The notes under the pieces: generated by a model
What the model saw: only the letters and a program-made list of their open reading frames with translations
Told to the model about the DNA's origin: nothing
Databases searched by the model: none
Assembly (NCBI RefSeq): GCF_034931045.1
Contig: NZ_JAYGHH010000011.1
Coordinates: forward strand, 1 to 64,000
Direction: 5' to 3'
DNA length: 64,000 nucleotides
Source: Nodularia sp034931045
GTDB taxonomy: Bacteria > Cyanobacteriota > Cyanobacteriia > Cyanobacteriales > Nostocaceae
In this document: piece by piece, positions 50,544 through 60,900 of the stretch
Layout of the letters: each line of letters opens with the position of its first letter
Position numbering within the stretch: position 1 is the stretch's first letter
Program-made: the position numbers and the translations under genes

Positions 50544-52871
50544 TTAATTACTGTCAAGATGCAATAGTACTGAATCTAAAAGCTGTTTGCGAAATTCCTG
50601 TTGAATAATACAATCAGTATTCAAACACTCGACCAATAGCAAAACAGCCTGATAATATTGCTTAAGCAAATTTTTATCCTGCTCATTAAATTGCCAATTA
50701 TTACTTCCTATATGACGGTTATTTTTAGCGAGGCTTCTAGATTTATCAGCTAAGATTTTCAGCTTTTCTTCGTCAAGTTCACCATGATTAATCTGAGCAT
50801 CATTTTGGTAGATTTTTTCTAAAACAGTTCTTAACCCTGGCTGTAATTGGTGAGATGCTAGGGCATATTTGAGAGCAAGATACATGGCTTTATTAGCTGA
50901 GGAAACCTCACTAATTTTTGGCTCCTCCGGTCTGGCATTTTGATCATAATTTTCAGCAATATTGATACCCTCTTCAAAACTAGTTTCTTGAAAAACACGA
51001 GCAAAAAAGCTGCCACAAACTAAATAATTAGCCGCAGGATCTAGTAATAAACTCAGTCGTCGCTCTTGATCTATATCAAAATCAATATCAAAATAAAAAG
51101 CTCGGATTGCTGACAATTTAACCGAAGTTTGATGAATTAAAGATTGTTGCTGTATATAAACCAAAAAATCTTGAATTTTCTGATTTTTCTCTATCATTTC
51201 ATCAATTCTTTCTTTGAGAATCGTGAAAAAAAGCGTGGCATCTGGTTGAGCCATTTCAGCTGACAGCAAAAATATTTCCTTCCAGTAACGGTCACTTAAA
51301 TGGTTTGCTAACTCTTGAAAAGCTTCTCTCTGTGGACGCTTTCGGACATTGATTTCACGGGCAACAAAATACTCATGAAAAGTTAAGTGAGAAAAAGAAT
51401 AAATTCCTTTAGCTCTTTCTACTAAAAGTCCATGTTGTGCTTCAATAGCTTGTAAAATTGCCTCACTATCTAATTGTAAAGCTTCTGGTTCTCGGTCAGC
51501 ATTAATACTGAGATTTTGGATATATTCTTTAATATAAAGTTTGGCTTCTTTTTTCGAGAAGAAAAATTCTTTTTCTTGGAAAGTCTTGAAAGCTATATAA
51601 CTTAACAAATCTTTTTTCCTTTGCAAAGAAAGTTCTTGATAAACTTGCTCGCGTTGGATTCCTCGTTTAGCATCCCATTTATTGAGAAGAATCTCAATTC
51701 CTTCTGTATATAATTCGCAACGGTTATTAGGAAAATTACATTTTTCCTCAAACACTAAACAAATTAAGGTTAGCAATAAAGGTGTTACTGCCAATTGAGA
51801 TAAGCGGTTATTCTTTTTTAAAGCTTTAACTAACTCTTCTGCTGAAATCAGACTTTTATTTTTAGATTCCAACCATTGAGAAATAAATATTTGAATTTGT
51901 TCTTCATTAAAATTTGCTAATTCAACCTCAGCAAATTTATCTAATACATCATAAGAGTATTCTTTAGCAGCTATTCTGCAAGTAATAATAAAATAGTTAT
52001 CATAATATATCCGAGATAAATTCCTAATTTCATTTAATGTTCTTTCGTAATGTTCGTTTTTTACCTCATCTAATCCATCCAATAGTACTAAAACTGATTT
52101 GTGTACAAAGAGTTCTTGAATCTGCTCAAAATTGATTCCACATTCAGCAAATATTTGTCCCATATACTCTAACAAAGCAGGAGAATTAGGAGATTCAGCA
52201 AAATACTTAAGATTAATAAAAATCGGCACAAAATTGGGCATAAATAATCCTTCGTTACACTGAAGAGCTAAATACTTGAGAAAAGTAGTTTTTCCGGCTC
52301 CAGGCTTACCTAAAACAATCAGCTTTTTATATTTGGTAACTGCACTTTCACCCGGAACTCGTTCTTCAGTGACTCTACCTAATCCAAATCTTTCCAAGTC
52401 TTCTAAATTAGACTCTGCCAGTAATTCTTTAATTGTCTTGCGTCTGTGAGCAGTTAGCTTTTCTAAAATATTAACATCTGTATATATTTGATTTATTTGT
52501 ATTGGTTGCGACATATCTAATACGCGCATTGTGCCGCACCATTCTTGAGTAATCTCTTTGATGTTACGGCGGACTTGTTTTACCAAAGGTGCAATATCGA
52601 CCTCATTTTGATGGCTCGAATCAATTGGATTTTGATTAACCTCGACTGCTGGTGTCGTAAGTTTATACCAGTCTTGGTCAAAACCCAAAGCAGCACTGAT
52701 TTGGAGAAAGTTATCTAATAGAATTGGTTTGCCGTTCAGTAAGGCACTAATGACGGAACGATGAAGTTCTAACCTATCGGCGAGCATTTTTTGTGTTAAT
52801 CCCTGCTTGGTTAGGGATTCTTTGATGATTTGGATTCCTGCCAACGAAGCTTGTAATGTAGGCTTTGCCAT
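50544..52871 (-). CDS. HTH-NACHT STAND NTPase, candidate anti-phage or signalling protein
   Basis: 775 residues. N-terminal XRE-type helix-turn-helix (about 10-65: ESLTKQGLTQKMLADRLELH, RSVISALLNGKPI). Linker to 165. NACHT ATPase (about 180-420): Walker A VLGKPGAGKTTFLKYLA, Walker B VLVLLDGLDEVKNEHYE, sensor TCRIAAKEY, winged-helix segment LSQLAVTPLLLTLICLVFEE. Then SFSHLTFHEYFVAREI and a C-terminal helical region (about 520-775) of the type often called NACHT C-terminal helical. Bacterial NACHT proteins include proven phage-defence proteins; this one has no adjacent effector gene, and its helical C-terminus may be the sensor. Fused HTH suggests DNA binding. Divergent from 53169. Confidence 0.9.
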   Translation of the reverse strand: MAKPTLQASLAGIQIIKESLTKQGLTQKMLADRLELHRSVISALLNGKPILLDNFLQISAALGFDQDWYKLTTPAVEVNQNPIDSSHQNEVDIAPLVKQVRRNIKEITQEWCGTMRVLDMSQPIQINQIYTDVNILEKLTAHRRKTIKELLAESNLEDLERFGLGRVTEERVPGESAVTKYKKLIVLGKPGAGKTTFLKYLALQCNEGLFMPNFVPIFINLKYFAESPNSPALLEYMGQIFAECGINFEQIQELFVHKSVLVLLDGLDEVKNEHYERTLNEIRNLSRIYYDNYFIITCRIAAKEYSYDVLDKFAEVELANFNEEQIQIFISQWLESKNKSLISAEELVKALKKNNRLSQLAVTPLLLTLICLVFEEKCNFPNNRCELYTEGIEILLNKWDAKRGIQREQVYQELSLQRKKDLLSYIAFKTFQEKEFFFSKKEAKLYIKEYIQNLSINADREPEALQLDSEAILQAIEAQHGLLVERAKGIYSFSHLTFHEYFVAREINVRKRPQREAFQELANHLSDRYWKEIFLLSAEMAQPDATLFFTILKERIDEMIEKNQKIQDFLVYIQQQSLIHQTSVKLSAIRAFYFDIDFDIDQERRLSLLLDPAANYLVCGSFFARVFQETSFEEGINIAENYDQNARPEEPKISEVSSANKAMYLALKYALASHQLQPGLRTVLEKIYQNDAQINHGELDEEKLKILADKSRSLAKNNRHIGSNNWQFNEQDKNLLKQYYQAVLLLVECLNTDCIIQQEFRKQLLDSVLLHLDSN

Positions 52872-53081
52872 AGTGACTCCATCCGAAATTTTTTTTAGTA
52901 AACTGTCAGGGCGGTAAGCATAGCTATCTGCTGACTCAGGGAAACTCTAAAGCAGTGCTGGTTCACCACTTGCAACCAATCAAAAGTCTATTGGGTAAGC
53001 TTTTCATTGGTTTTATCACGGCATCAACCATTATACTACGACAATAAACAGACGTTAAAATAACTTTAGACAGACATTAGC

Positions 53082-53110
53082 TTGACAGATAAAGCGACAT
53101 ACGTTTATCA
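53082..53110 (+). promoter_or_regulatory. sigma70-type promoter
   Basis: TTGACA (53082-53087), 17-base spacer, TTATCA (53105-53110). Start point expected near 53117, about 50 bases before the ATG of the 123-residue gene. Confidence 0.5.
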
Positions 53111-53168
53111 TCTGAGTAAACACGGAGATAAACGCAGGCACACTCGTACCAGAGGAGGCTAAGGCTTT

Positions 53169-53540
53169 ATGGACATAAGGGAAATCACGGAGTTAGTTAA
53201 AATTATGCCTAGTCCGGGTTGTCCGTTCAATTGCACCGTAAGAACTGTAGACGGAAATCACCTTAATTTAGTGGTTCCGAATGTCAAAAGCTTTCATTTT
53301 TCTAAGAAACAGCTAGAATACTTTGCACTTGAGAATTCCTTACCAACGTCACTTGACACATTGATGCGTGTCATCGAAAGTAAAGAGTTTAGCTGTCCAT
53401 CACGATTTTTTCAAGCCGCCCTAACAGCTCTATCTTTGGGGCGTGGCTATGGTGTAATTAACCTAGAATATCCCGACACCAGAGCATTTATTGCCACGGT
53501 TAGCCCTTCTTACCGAGTTTGTATGGGGACAGATAAGTAG
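53169..53540 (+). CDS. hypothetical protein (123 aa)
   Basis: Soluble alpha-plus-beta protein I cannot assign. It begins MDIREITELVKIMPSPGCPF, contains VRTVDGNHLNLVVPNVKSFH and a helical middle (SKKQLEYFALENSLPTSLDTL), and ends RAFIATVSPSYRVCMGTDK. Strong ribosome site AGAGGAGG at 53151-53158. It is divergent from the HTH-NACHT gene with a ~300-base shared upstream region, so the NACHT HTH could control it (inference). Confidence 0.65.
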   Translation: MDIREITELVKIMPSPGCPFNCTVRTVDGNHLNLVVPNVKSFHFSKKQLEYFALENSLPTSLDTLMRVIESKEFSCPSRFFQAALTALSLGRGYGVINLEYPDTRAFIATVSPSYRVCMGTDK

Positions 53541-53559
53541 AGCAGCAGAAATAATTCAA

Positions 53560-53605
53560 CGTTTGTAGTAAGGACTTTAGTCCTTTGCTGCAACTAAATG
53601 AAATA
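53560..53605. repeat. dispersed hairpin repeat (copy 3)
   Basis: GTTTGTAGTAAGGACTTTAGTCCTTTGCTG carries the same self-complementary AGGACTTTAGTCCT core as copy 1, with only one arm preserved. Confidence 0.75.
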
Positions 53606-53654
53606 ATTAAAAATTTAGTTTATAAATAAGCTGGGAGGATTAGAACTTAATCAC

Positions 53655-53694
53655 AAAAGCTGGTTGTAGTGGGATGTCACTGGCCAGCTTTTTT
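53655..53694 (+). terminator. strong intrinsic terminator or attenuator
   Basis: AAAAGCTGG (53655-53663) pairs with CCAGCTTTT (53684-53692), and an inner AGTG/CACT stem continues the helix. The hairpin is followed by TTTTTTG. It lies 115 bases past the stop of the 123-residue gene and about 110 before the next small gene, so it could end the first or attenuate the second. Confidence 0.8.
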
Positions 53695-53802
53695 GTTGGC
53701 ATTAGTTAAGACAAGAATCTCATTTTTATAAACTAAAAGTTGCAAATTAGTGTGGTTGAGAGTAATTCGATTTTATGTTCTTATTTTCCCAAGGTAAAAA
53801 TC

Positions 53803-54042
53803 ATGAAAAACAAACTAAATAATGGCAGTGGTTATTTATTTTATTTGGCTTGCAAAGGGTTGAAATATTTTTTATTGACTCTGCTGGGTTTTGCGATCGC
53901 ATTTGTCATATCTAGAGTTTTTGGAGTTTCTCAAGTGGTGCAAATGCTGTTATATCCAAGTATATGGGCATGGCTTTTCCGCATTGCAGTTTCTATATTC
54001 TGTTTATTTGCAGTTGCCATTATCTATGAATCTTCTCGTTGA
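53803..54042 (+). CDS. small two-helix membrane protein
   Basis: 79 residues from ATG 53803 (AAGG at 53791-53794 before it; upstream in-frame codons are less likely). Two membrane helices: FLLTLLGFAIAFVISRVFGV and LFRIAVSIFCLFAVAIIY, separated by VVQMLLYPSIWAW. Short basic N-terminus (MKNKLNNGSG). No family recognised; the size and topology would fit a membrane partner or holin-like protein, but nothing supports a specific role. Confidence 0.6.
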   Translation: MKNKLNNGSGYLFYLACKGLKYFLLTLLGFAIAFVISRVFGVSQVVQMLLYPSIWAWLFRIAVSIFCLFAVAIIYESSR

Positions 54043-54154
54043 TTTGCTTTAGCATTAATAACCAAAATTTATTTGTTGCTATACAAAGACGTGGTTAGCA
54101 TCTGCTCTTTAACAGGATTTACGCAAGTGCCACAAAAAATAAAAATTTTCTGCT

Positions 54155-54205
54155 TGTAGTAAGGGCTTTAGCCCTGATTTTGAGGACTAAAGTCCTCACT
54201 ACGAA
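54155..54205. repeat. dispersed hairpin repeat (copy 4, complete palindrome)
   Basis: GTAGTAAGGGCTTTAGCCCT and AGGACTAAAGTCCTCACTAC are mutual inverted repeats around a short spacer. This is the most complete member of the family. Confidence 0.85.
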
Positions 54206-54273
54206 CTTAAAATAATATGCCAGTTACGTAAGTCCTATTTAATTAAGTCTACTATTTAGATGAGGGAAAAATT

Positions 54274-54954
54274 ATGAATTTAATTGCTAACAACTCTGCA
54301 AATAATGACTTTTCCCAGCAAGATTTAAGCTACCACGATCTCAGCAACTACAACTTCAGTCACAACTTATTTATGGAAACTAAACTCAATGGCTGTAATT
54401 TAAGTTATTGTAATTTAAATGGAGCCAATTTCAAGAATACACAACTATGTGGTGCAGATTTAACGGGTGCTAGTTTGTGTGGGGCTAAATTGCATAATGC
54501 CAAGCTCAATGGGGCTAACTTGTGTCAAGCTAATCTATCTGGGGCAAATTTAACTGGTTCAGATTTACGATATGCTACTCTCAAAAAAGTTAAGCTTAAT
54601 GACACCATCTTTAATGATGTCAAGGTAGAAAATGCAGTATTTGAAAGTTGTGAGGGTTTAACTGAAGATATCAAGCGGATACTAAAAAATCGAGGTGCAA
54701 TCTTCAAAGATGCTATCTCTCAACCTGGAAATATCAGATGGTATATTCAGTATGTCGCTGTACCAATTTTAGTGGCTTTGATTGGTGCTGGCATATTTCT
54801 TAAGCCACAGAATGAAACTTGTTCGGTTTCATTGGGTCGAAAGTCGATGCTTAAATATCTACCGGATGCTGGCCATAATATGGTAGTGCCTCGAACCAAT
54901 GAGGATGTTTACCTTGTTGCCAATCTAAATAAGCCAGTTCCAAAATACAACTAA
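54274..54954 (+). CDS. pentapeptide-repeat protein with C-terminal membrane helix
   Basis: 226 residues. Residues 12-125 are a pentapeptide-repeat helix of the A(D/N)LxX pattern (LNGANFKNTQ, CGADLTGASL, CGAKLHNAKL, NGANLCQANL, SGANLTGSDL), a square right-handed beta-helix. One membrane helix follows (YVAVPILVALIGAGIFL, about 155-172) and then a short tail. The last ~35 codons overlap the 3' end of tsaB on the other strand by 104 bases, so the tail sequence is partly dictated by tsaB and the original stop may have been lost. Function unknown. Confidence 0.88.
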   Translation: MNLIANNSANNDFSQQDLSYHDLSNYNFSHNLFMETKLNGCNLSYCNLNGANFKNTQLCGADLTGASLCGAKLHNAKLNGANLCQANLSGANLTGSDLRYATLKKVKLNDTIFNDVKVENAVFESCEGLTEDIKRILKNRGAIFKDAISQPGNIRWYIQYVAVPILVALIGAGIFLKPQNETCSVSLGRKSMLKYLPDAGHNMVVPRTNEDVYLVANLNKPVPKYN

Positions 54955-55510
54955 CTGTTGCAGCTAAACCAGATGTGGCTTTAATTAGTTGATATTCACT
55001 GTGCCAATTGGCTAAGGTTTCTTGCCATGCTTCTGGTGTAAATACGGTATCTGGTAATAAGGCTTTGATGCTGAAGTTATCAACAGATATTTGGTAAATA
55101 CCACCGAAAACTTTTCCTCGTTGTCCTGCCATTTCTACGGCTATAACTGCTGGTTTTGATTGATTTTGACCTTTGTTCGCCCAGGCTACTGCTGCTAAGG
55201 TGGAAATGGTAAATACGGGTATATTTAACTGTTGTCCCAAGGTGCGGGCAATGACTACACCAATACGAGTCCCTGTAAAACCACCGGGTCCTTTAGCTAC
55301 GGCGATAAATGCTACATCTGCCCAGGTTTGAGGTTTGATAAATTCTTTTAAATATTGATGTACGTAGCTAGATAAATCGCGCCCCAAATCCCAAGTATCA
55401 GCGCGAGTTTCACCAGCAAAATTACTGATAGCCAACCCCAGTTCGGGAGTTGTGGTGTGTAGTGAGATGGCGTATTTTTGGGATGCAAGGTTTTGTGGTT
55501 CTGGGGTCAA
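54851..55510 (-). CDS. tsaB: tRNA N6-threonylcarbamoyladenosine biosynthesis protein TsaB
   Basis: 219 residues, ASKHA fold. Partner of TsaD in making the t6A modification of ANN-decoding tRNAs. Motifs: ISLHTTTPELGLAISNFAG, then the hallmark FIAVAKGPGGFTGTRIGVVI (family consensus GPGSFTGLRIG; Gly replaces Ser), and TISTLAAVAWA. The C-terminal half is divergent, as is usual. Its 3' end overlaps the pentapeptide gene convergently by 104 bases. ycf34 lies upstream on the same strand. Confidence 0.92.
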   Translation of the reverse strand: MTPEPQNLASQKYAISLHTTTPELGLAISNFAGETRADTWDLGRDLSSYVHQYLKEFIKPQTWADVAFIAVAKGPGGFTGTRIGVVIARTLGQQLNIPVFTISTLAAVAWANKGQNQSKPAVIAVEMAGQRGKVFGGIYQISVDNFSIKALLPDTVFTPEAWQETLANWHSEYQLIKATSGLAATVSCILELAYLDWQQGKHPHWFEALPYYGQHPVDI

Positions 55511-55708
55511 GGTTAATTTAAATGTTGATGATTTGTGGGTGTTTTATTTATTCAATCATATAATCGTGGCTTTATTTAGGTCGTATGGATTATCGAACCG
55601 CCAAGTCGCCAAGTACGCCAAGGGGAGAAGGGGAGAAGTTTACTATAGAGTTTACGACTACTACAGGAATAGCAGTAGCCGCTTTGAATAGACAACAATT
55701 AGTTTTCA

Positions 55709-55957
55709 TCAGGTGGGTACTAGTTCACCAGGACGCAATTTCGACCATTTACCCGTTTCCTGTTTGAAACTGAGACAACCCACAACGTCCCATTCCATTT
55801 CAATCATTTCCCCGCTTGTGCGGATGTTGACGTTAATGGAGGGTTCATTCGGGTCGAAGGTGGGATTTTGGGTTAAATGGGGCTGTTGGTGTTGTGCTTC
55901 TACGGCGTGGTAGGTTTCACAACGGTCTACATAGTGGCAGTTCACGCAAATACACAT
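55709..55957 (-). CDS. ycf34: Ycf34 family iron-sulfur protein
   Basis: An 82-residue small protein conserved in cyanobacteria and red-algal plastids. MCICVNCHYVDRCETYHAVE holds the four conserved cysteines (with CxCxxC spacing) that in the Synechocystis homologue bind an Fe-S cluster and affect photosynthetic electron transport. EPSINVNIRTSGE and EWDVVGCLSFKQE are the other family blocks. It precedes tsaB on the same strand after ~200 bases containing a CGCCAAGT-type repeat (55594-55621). Confidence 0.95.
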   Translation of the reverse strand: MCICVNCHYVDRCETYHAVEAQHQQPHLTQNPTFDPNEPSINVNIRTSGEMIEMEWDVVGCLSFKQETGKWSKLRPGELVPT

Positions 55958-56047
55958 AATAGAACTGTCTCCAAAAACCTTTCTTTATTGTTAATGTAAC
56001 TTAAGCTCAATTTTTATTCACTAGTTATTGGGTTGATTTTTATCACA

Positions 56048-57319
56048 ATGCGCGATTTGATATATCCTACTCTAGTTCCTGAAAATTGGCCTTTTGGCTG
56101 GGAATGGTTGCCGCAATCTGCTTATATTGTCGGTGGTGCGGTACGTGATGCCCTTTTGGGTAGAACTCGTGAATATTTGGATTTGGATTTTATTATACCC
56201 TCTGGGGCGGTGGCAGTGGCTGAGGCGATCGCTCTTCATTATCATGCTGGTTTTGTGCTACTCGACCCTGAAAGACAAATCGCCCGTGTGGTTTTTCCCG
56301 AAGCTACAGTTGATTTTGCCCAACAGGAAGGCGATAGTTTAGAGACTGATTTGCATAGAAGAGATTTTACAATTAATGCGATCGCTTATAATCCCCATAC
56401 CGCAGAAATCATCGACCCGTTACAAGGTCGGGCTGATTTAGAACAGGGTATATTAAGAATGGTATCAGCAGCAAACCTCCAAGACGACCCTCTGCGATTA
56501 ATGCGGGCATATCGTCAAGCTGCCCAACTTGGTTTTACCATTGATCCAACTACCCAAGCAACAATTCAGACTTTGGCATCACATATCACCACAGTCGCTG
56601 CTGAACGAGTGCGGGTAGAAATTGGTTATTTGTTAGCAAATTCTCAAGGTACATTCTGGCTAAAAAAAGCCGCAGAAAATAGTTTACTTACCCCTTTCTT
56701 TCCAAATGCAACTACCCAAAGCTGGGAAAAACTAGCAAAACTGGAAACAGTAGCCGCTTTAATTGCCCAAAACTGGCCGCAACTGAGTGCAGAACTGCAA
56801 AAGTCTGTCCGCGACACAGTAAAAACTACCTGGTTAGGTATTGCTAAACTGGCTTATCTGGTTCACCCTAGTTCAGAAGTTGCAGAACGAGAACTGCAAG
56901 CACTAACTTATAGCCGTGCGGAAATTAAAGCTGTCACCACCGCCCTTAAACTGGTTCCGCAGCTAAAATCAGCTAATATGTCTGTGCGAGAACAGTATTT
57001 TTTCTTCCAAGCAGTGGGAAATGTATTTGCGGCTACAATAATCTTAGCCTTAGTAGATGATAATTTGGTATCGGCGATATCTGGCGACCAGTCGCTACGC
57101 TTCTACGCACCATTAATCAGCCGCTACCTGAACCCTGATGATCTGGTTGCTCACCCCACTCAACTAGTAAGTGGCGACGAACTAATAATAGCATTAAATA
57201 TTTCACCTTCGCCAAAGTTGGGCGAATTATTAACAGAAATTGCTGTAGCCCAAGCTGAGGGTAAAATCTCGACTCCAGAACAAGCGATCGCCTGGGCGCA
57301 GAGTGTACTATTAGACTAG
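56048..57319 (+). CDS. CCA tRNA nucleotidyltransferase / poly(A) polymerase family
   Basis: 423 residues from ATG 56048 (a TTG 15 bases earlier is in frame but less likely). Adds or repairs the 3' CCA of tRNAs; in some cyanobacteria the work is split between A-adding and CC-adding enzymes, which sequence alone does not settle. Motifs: the G loop YIVGGAVRDALLGR, catalytic LDLDFII, the second acidic ATVDFAQQEG, HRRDFTINAIAYNP, DPLQGRADLEQGILR and DDPLRLMRAYRQAAQLGF. The C-terminal helical half is conserved in length. Confidence 0.93.
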   Translation: MRDLIYPTLVPENWPFGWEWLPQSAYIVGGAVRDALLGRTREYLDLDFIIPSGAVAVAEAIALHYHAGFVLLDPERQIARVVFPEATVDFAQQEGDSLETDLHRRDFTINAIAYNPHTAEIIDPLQGRADLEQGILRMVSAANLQDDPLRLMRAYRQAAQLGFTIDPTTQATIQTLASHITTVAAERVRVEIGYLLANSQGTFWLKKAAENSLLTPFFPNATTQSWEKLAKLETVAALIAQNWPQLSAELQKSVRDTVKTTWLGIAKLAYLVHPSSEVAERELQALTYSRAEIKAVTTALKLVPQLKSANMSVREQYFFFQAVGNVFAATIILALVDDNLVSAISGDQSLRFYAPLISRYLNPDDLVAHPTQLVSGDELIIALNISPSPKLGELLTEIAVAQAEGKISTPEQAIAWAQSVLLD

Positions 57320-57925
57320 AGGCATAACATCTTTCAATTATCGAAATAAATTTTATTGTGGCGTGGACATCTTGCCCGCACAAGTTTGATGGATTTTTAT
57401 TCGTAATTGACTGAAAACAAAGAATTTTACTCATCATTGCTGCTTGTGGTTCTTGCTTCTTGGAGATTTGTAATTTTGCTAACTGTGAGCGTAAATTATC
57501 TTCACAAAATTTGCATTCTGAGATATCTCAAATAGATTAGCAGCTTAAACTCTTGAATCCTCATTTGGCAGAAAAAACCCCTTGTAAACCCCATTAAAAT
57601 GTCAAGAATAAACCTAAAACGTGAAGTATAGAGTTTACACAAATAAAGAAAAATTTCCTACATTCAGGCTTGAGTATGGGCTAAAATATGAGTATCAGCG
57701 ATGCCATTATTCTATAAATTAATTGTATAGTAATCGCAGGATACAGCAGTTTACAGGTAGATGAGCTACAAATATTAATCCTAAACAGCCTTAGTGTACC
57801 TCTAAAAAATTAAATCTGCTGTAAATAAATTTATATTAACTTAGATTAAATTACTTCAAAAAATATCTTACCTAAATCAATACGAGGTTTCGCAAAAATT
57901 AGTTTAAATTCTGAAATTTGATATA
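57320..57925. other. long AT-rich intergenic region with dispersed repeat (copy D)
   Basis: 606 bases with no gene recognised. TTGTGGCGTGGACATCTTGCCCGCACAAG (57357-57384, given here as the repeat type) belongs to the 1180/4658 hairpin family and lies 38 bases past the CCA enzyme stop. The rest is featureless AT-rich DNA, presumably including the promoter of the downstream kinase. Confidence 0.5.
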
Positions 57926-60900
57926 ATGCCAAACCAAGAAAATTCCCAGCAGCCAAATATTGCCGAGCTATCATTGCCACAACAAAATACGGAGTTAGAG
58001 CAATTAAATGTAGCTATTAATCCTTTACATTCACAAGAAATAAAATTTCTAGAAGAAAGTCAAAAAAACGAGTTAGTAATTAGTTCTACTCAAGAAGAGG
58101 GCATGATTTTTCAGTTGGCTGACACAACTATACAAGCCTGTAATTCTGCTGCCGAGAAAATTTTGGGTTATCAGACACAACAAATTTTAGGAAAAACGTT
58201 TTTTGAACCTCCCTGGCAAATGATTCATGAAGATGGGTCAGTTGTGACACCAGCAACTCATCCGGCTATAGTTACTCTCCAAACACAGCAGCCATGTCAA
58301 AATATTGTGATTGGTTTTTATAGACCCACTGGTACATTAGGTTGGTTATTGTTAAATTGCCAGCCTTTATTTCCAGCTAATCAAGCTGTACCCTATGCTG
58401 TTGTCACGACATTTATCGATATTACTGAAATTAAAAACCAACAATTTAGTAGTGATGCTGCTATTGAAATCAATAAACAATTATTTATTAGTGTCTATCA
58501 GCCAAAAATTAAACAACAGCTACTACCAGCTAATGCCATTTTAGCTGAACGAGAAATACTTTACCGCACCCTGATGCAGCATATCCCCAATGGTGCTGTT
58601 TACTTATTTGACCACAATTTATGTTATTTAATATGTGAAGGTACTGAGTTAGCAGTGATGGGATTAGAAGCTGATTCCATGATTGGCAAAACTGTTGGGA
58701 AAGTCTTTCCTAAAGAAACTTGCCAAGTCATAGAACCTTTGTATCGTGATGCTTTATTAGGTAAAACTACCATTCAAGAAATCGCTTATCAAAATCAAAT
58801 CTACGAAACTTATACTGTTCCTGTTCACAACCAGCAAGGAAAAATTTTTGCGGGCATGATGCTACAGCAGAATGTGACTCGTTGTAAGCAAAATGAAGCC
58901 CTCTTATCGCTGCAAAATAAGATTTTAGAATTGATTGCGACAGGTGTACCTCTCCAGGAAGTGTTGATAAATTTAACCCAATCTATTGAGGCTAGGTTAA
59001 ATCAAGTTTTTTGCTCGATTATGTTACTAGATGAATCGCAAACTAAATTACATCTGACTGTCGGTTCCAGCCTACCAGAGAAATATATTCAAGCATTAGC
59101 AGATGGTGTGCCTGTGGGTGCAGATATCGGCAGTTGTGGCACAGCTGCTTATACTAAAAAAACGGTAATTGTCTCAGATATTGCTAACGATGTAAAATGG
59201 GAAAAATACCGTGATTTGGTACTGCCTCACAATCTCAAAGCTTGTTGGTCTGCGCCGATTTTAGATAGCCAAAGGAATGTTTTAGGAACCTTTGCGCTGT
59301 ACTATTCTACACCACGCACTCCGCAACCATCAGAGCAAAAACTAATCGAGAGTGCGTCTCACCTCGCAGGTGTGGCTATTGAGAAATATCGCTCAGAACA
59401 GGCGTTGCAAGAAAGTGAATATCTCTTGCGGTTGATGACCGAAACTATTCCGCAACAGGTATGGACAGCATTACCGAATGGTGAATTGGATTACTATAAC
59501 CAGAGATGGCGCGATTTTACAGGTAAGTCACTGAAACAACTGCAAACTGATGGATGGTGTGATATTGTACATCCAGAAGATTTAGCACGAGTGAAAAAAG
59601 TGTGGAATCACTCTGTGCAAACTGGTTCCGAATACGAGGTAGAGACTCGCTTGCTTTCTAAGAATGGGGAATATCGTTGGATTTTAGGACAAGCACTGCC
59701 TTTGCGTGACCAAAAAGGAAAAATAATTAAATGGTACGGTACTAATACTGATATTACAGATCATATCCAAGCTAGAGAAGCTTTTAAAACCAGCGAATTA
59801 AATTTCCGGACTTTGGCAGACACTATGCCACAAATTGTTTGGACGGCTCGGCCGGATGGCTGGATAGACTACTATAACCAACGCTGGTTTGACTATACTG
59901 GCATGACTTGGGAGCAAACTCAAGGTTGGGGTTGGGAAGCTGTACTGCACCCCGAAGATGTGAAAATAACCATAGATGCTTGGAATGAATCGGTTAGTAC
60001 AGGTAAAAATTTTGACATAGAATGCCGCTTCCGTCGTGCTAGTGATGGGCAGTATCGCTGGCATTTGGGTAGAGCTTTTCCTTTACGTAATCACAAAGGA
60101 GAGATTATTAAGTGGTTTGGTTCTTCTACTGATGTTGATGATTATAAACGGGTAGAATCATCTCTATGGAGTGCTTTGCAACAACAACAAGCAGCACGTG
60201 CAGAAGCAGAAAAAGCCAATCGCATTAAAGATGAATTTCTTGCAGTCCTTTCCCATGAACTGCGAACGCCCCTTAATCCGATTATGGGTTGGGTGCATCT
60301 GTTGAAAACTGGCAGGCTGGACAAAGCTAAGACGGCTCAAGCAATAGAAACTATTGAACGCAATGCTAAATTACAGGTTGACCTGATTGAAGATTTGCTG
60401 GATGTTTCTTGTATCCTCCAGGGCAAATTAACTTTAAATGTATCTAGTGTGAATCTAGCAAAGATTATTACCGCAGCGTTAGATACTGTGAGTTTAGCGG
60501 CTTCTGCTAAAGAAATTACCATCCAAACTATTTTGAAGGAGAATATCGGGGAAATTACAGGTGATTCGGCTCGTTTACAACAAATTATCTGGAATCTTCT
60601 ATCTAATGCTGTTAAGTTTACCTCTCCCGGCGGGAAAGTTGAAGTCCGGTTAGAGGAATGTGATTCTATGGCTCAAATCCAAGTTAGTGATACAGGCAAA
60701 GGTATTAGCCCGGAATTTTTGCCATACATATTTGATTACTTTCGTCAAGAAGATAGTTCAATTACTAGAAAGTTTGGTGGATTAGGTTTAGGACTAGCAA
60801 TTGTTAGGCAGTTAGTGGAGTTACATGGGGGTACTGTTGAGGCTAGGAGTTTAGGTGAAGGACAGGGAGCAATTTTTACTGTAAAACTACCATTGCGTAA

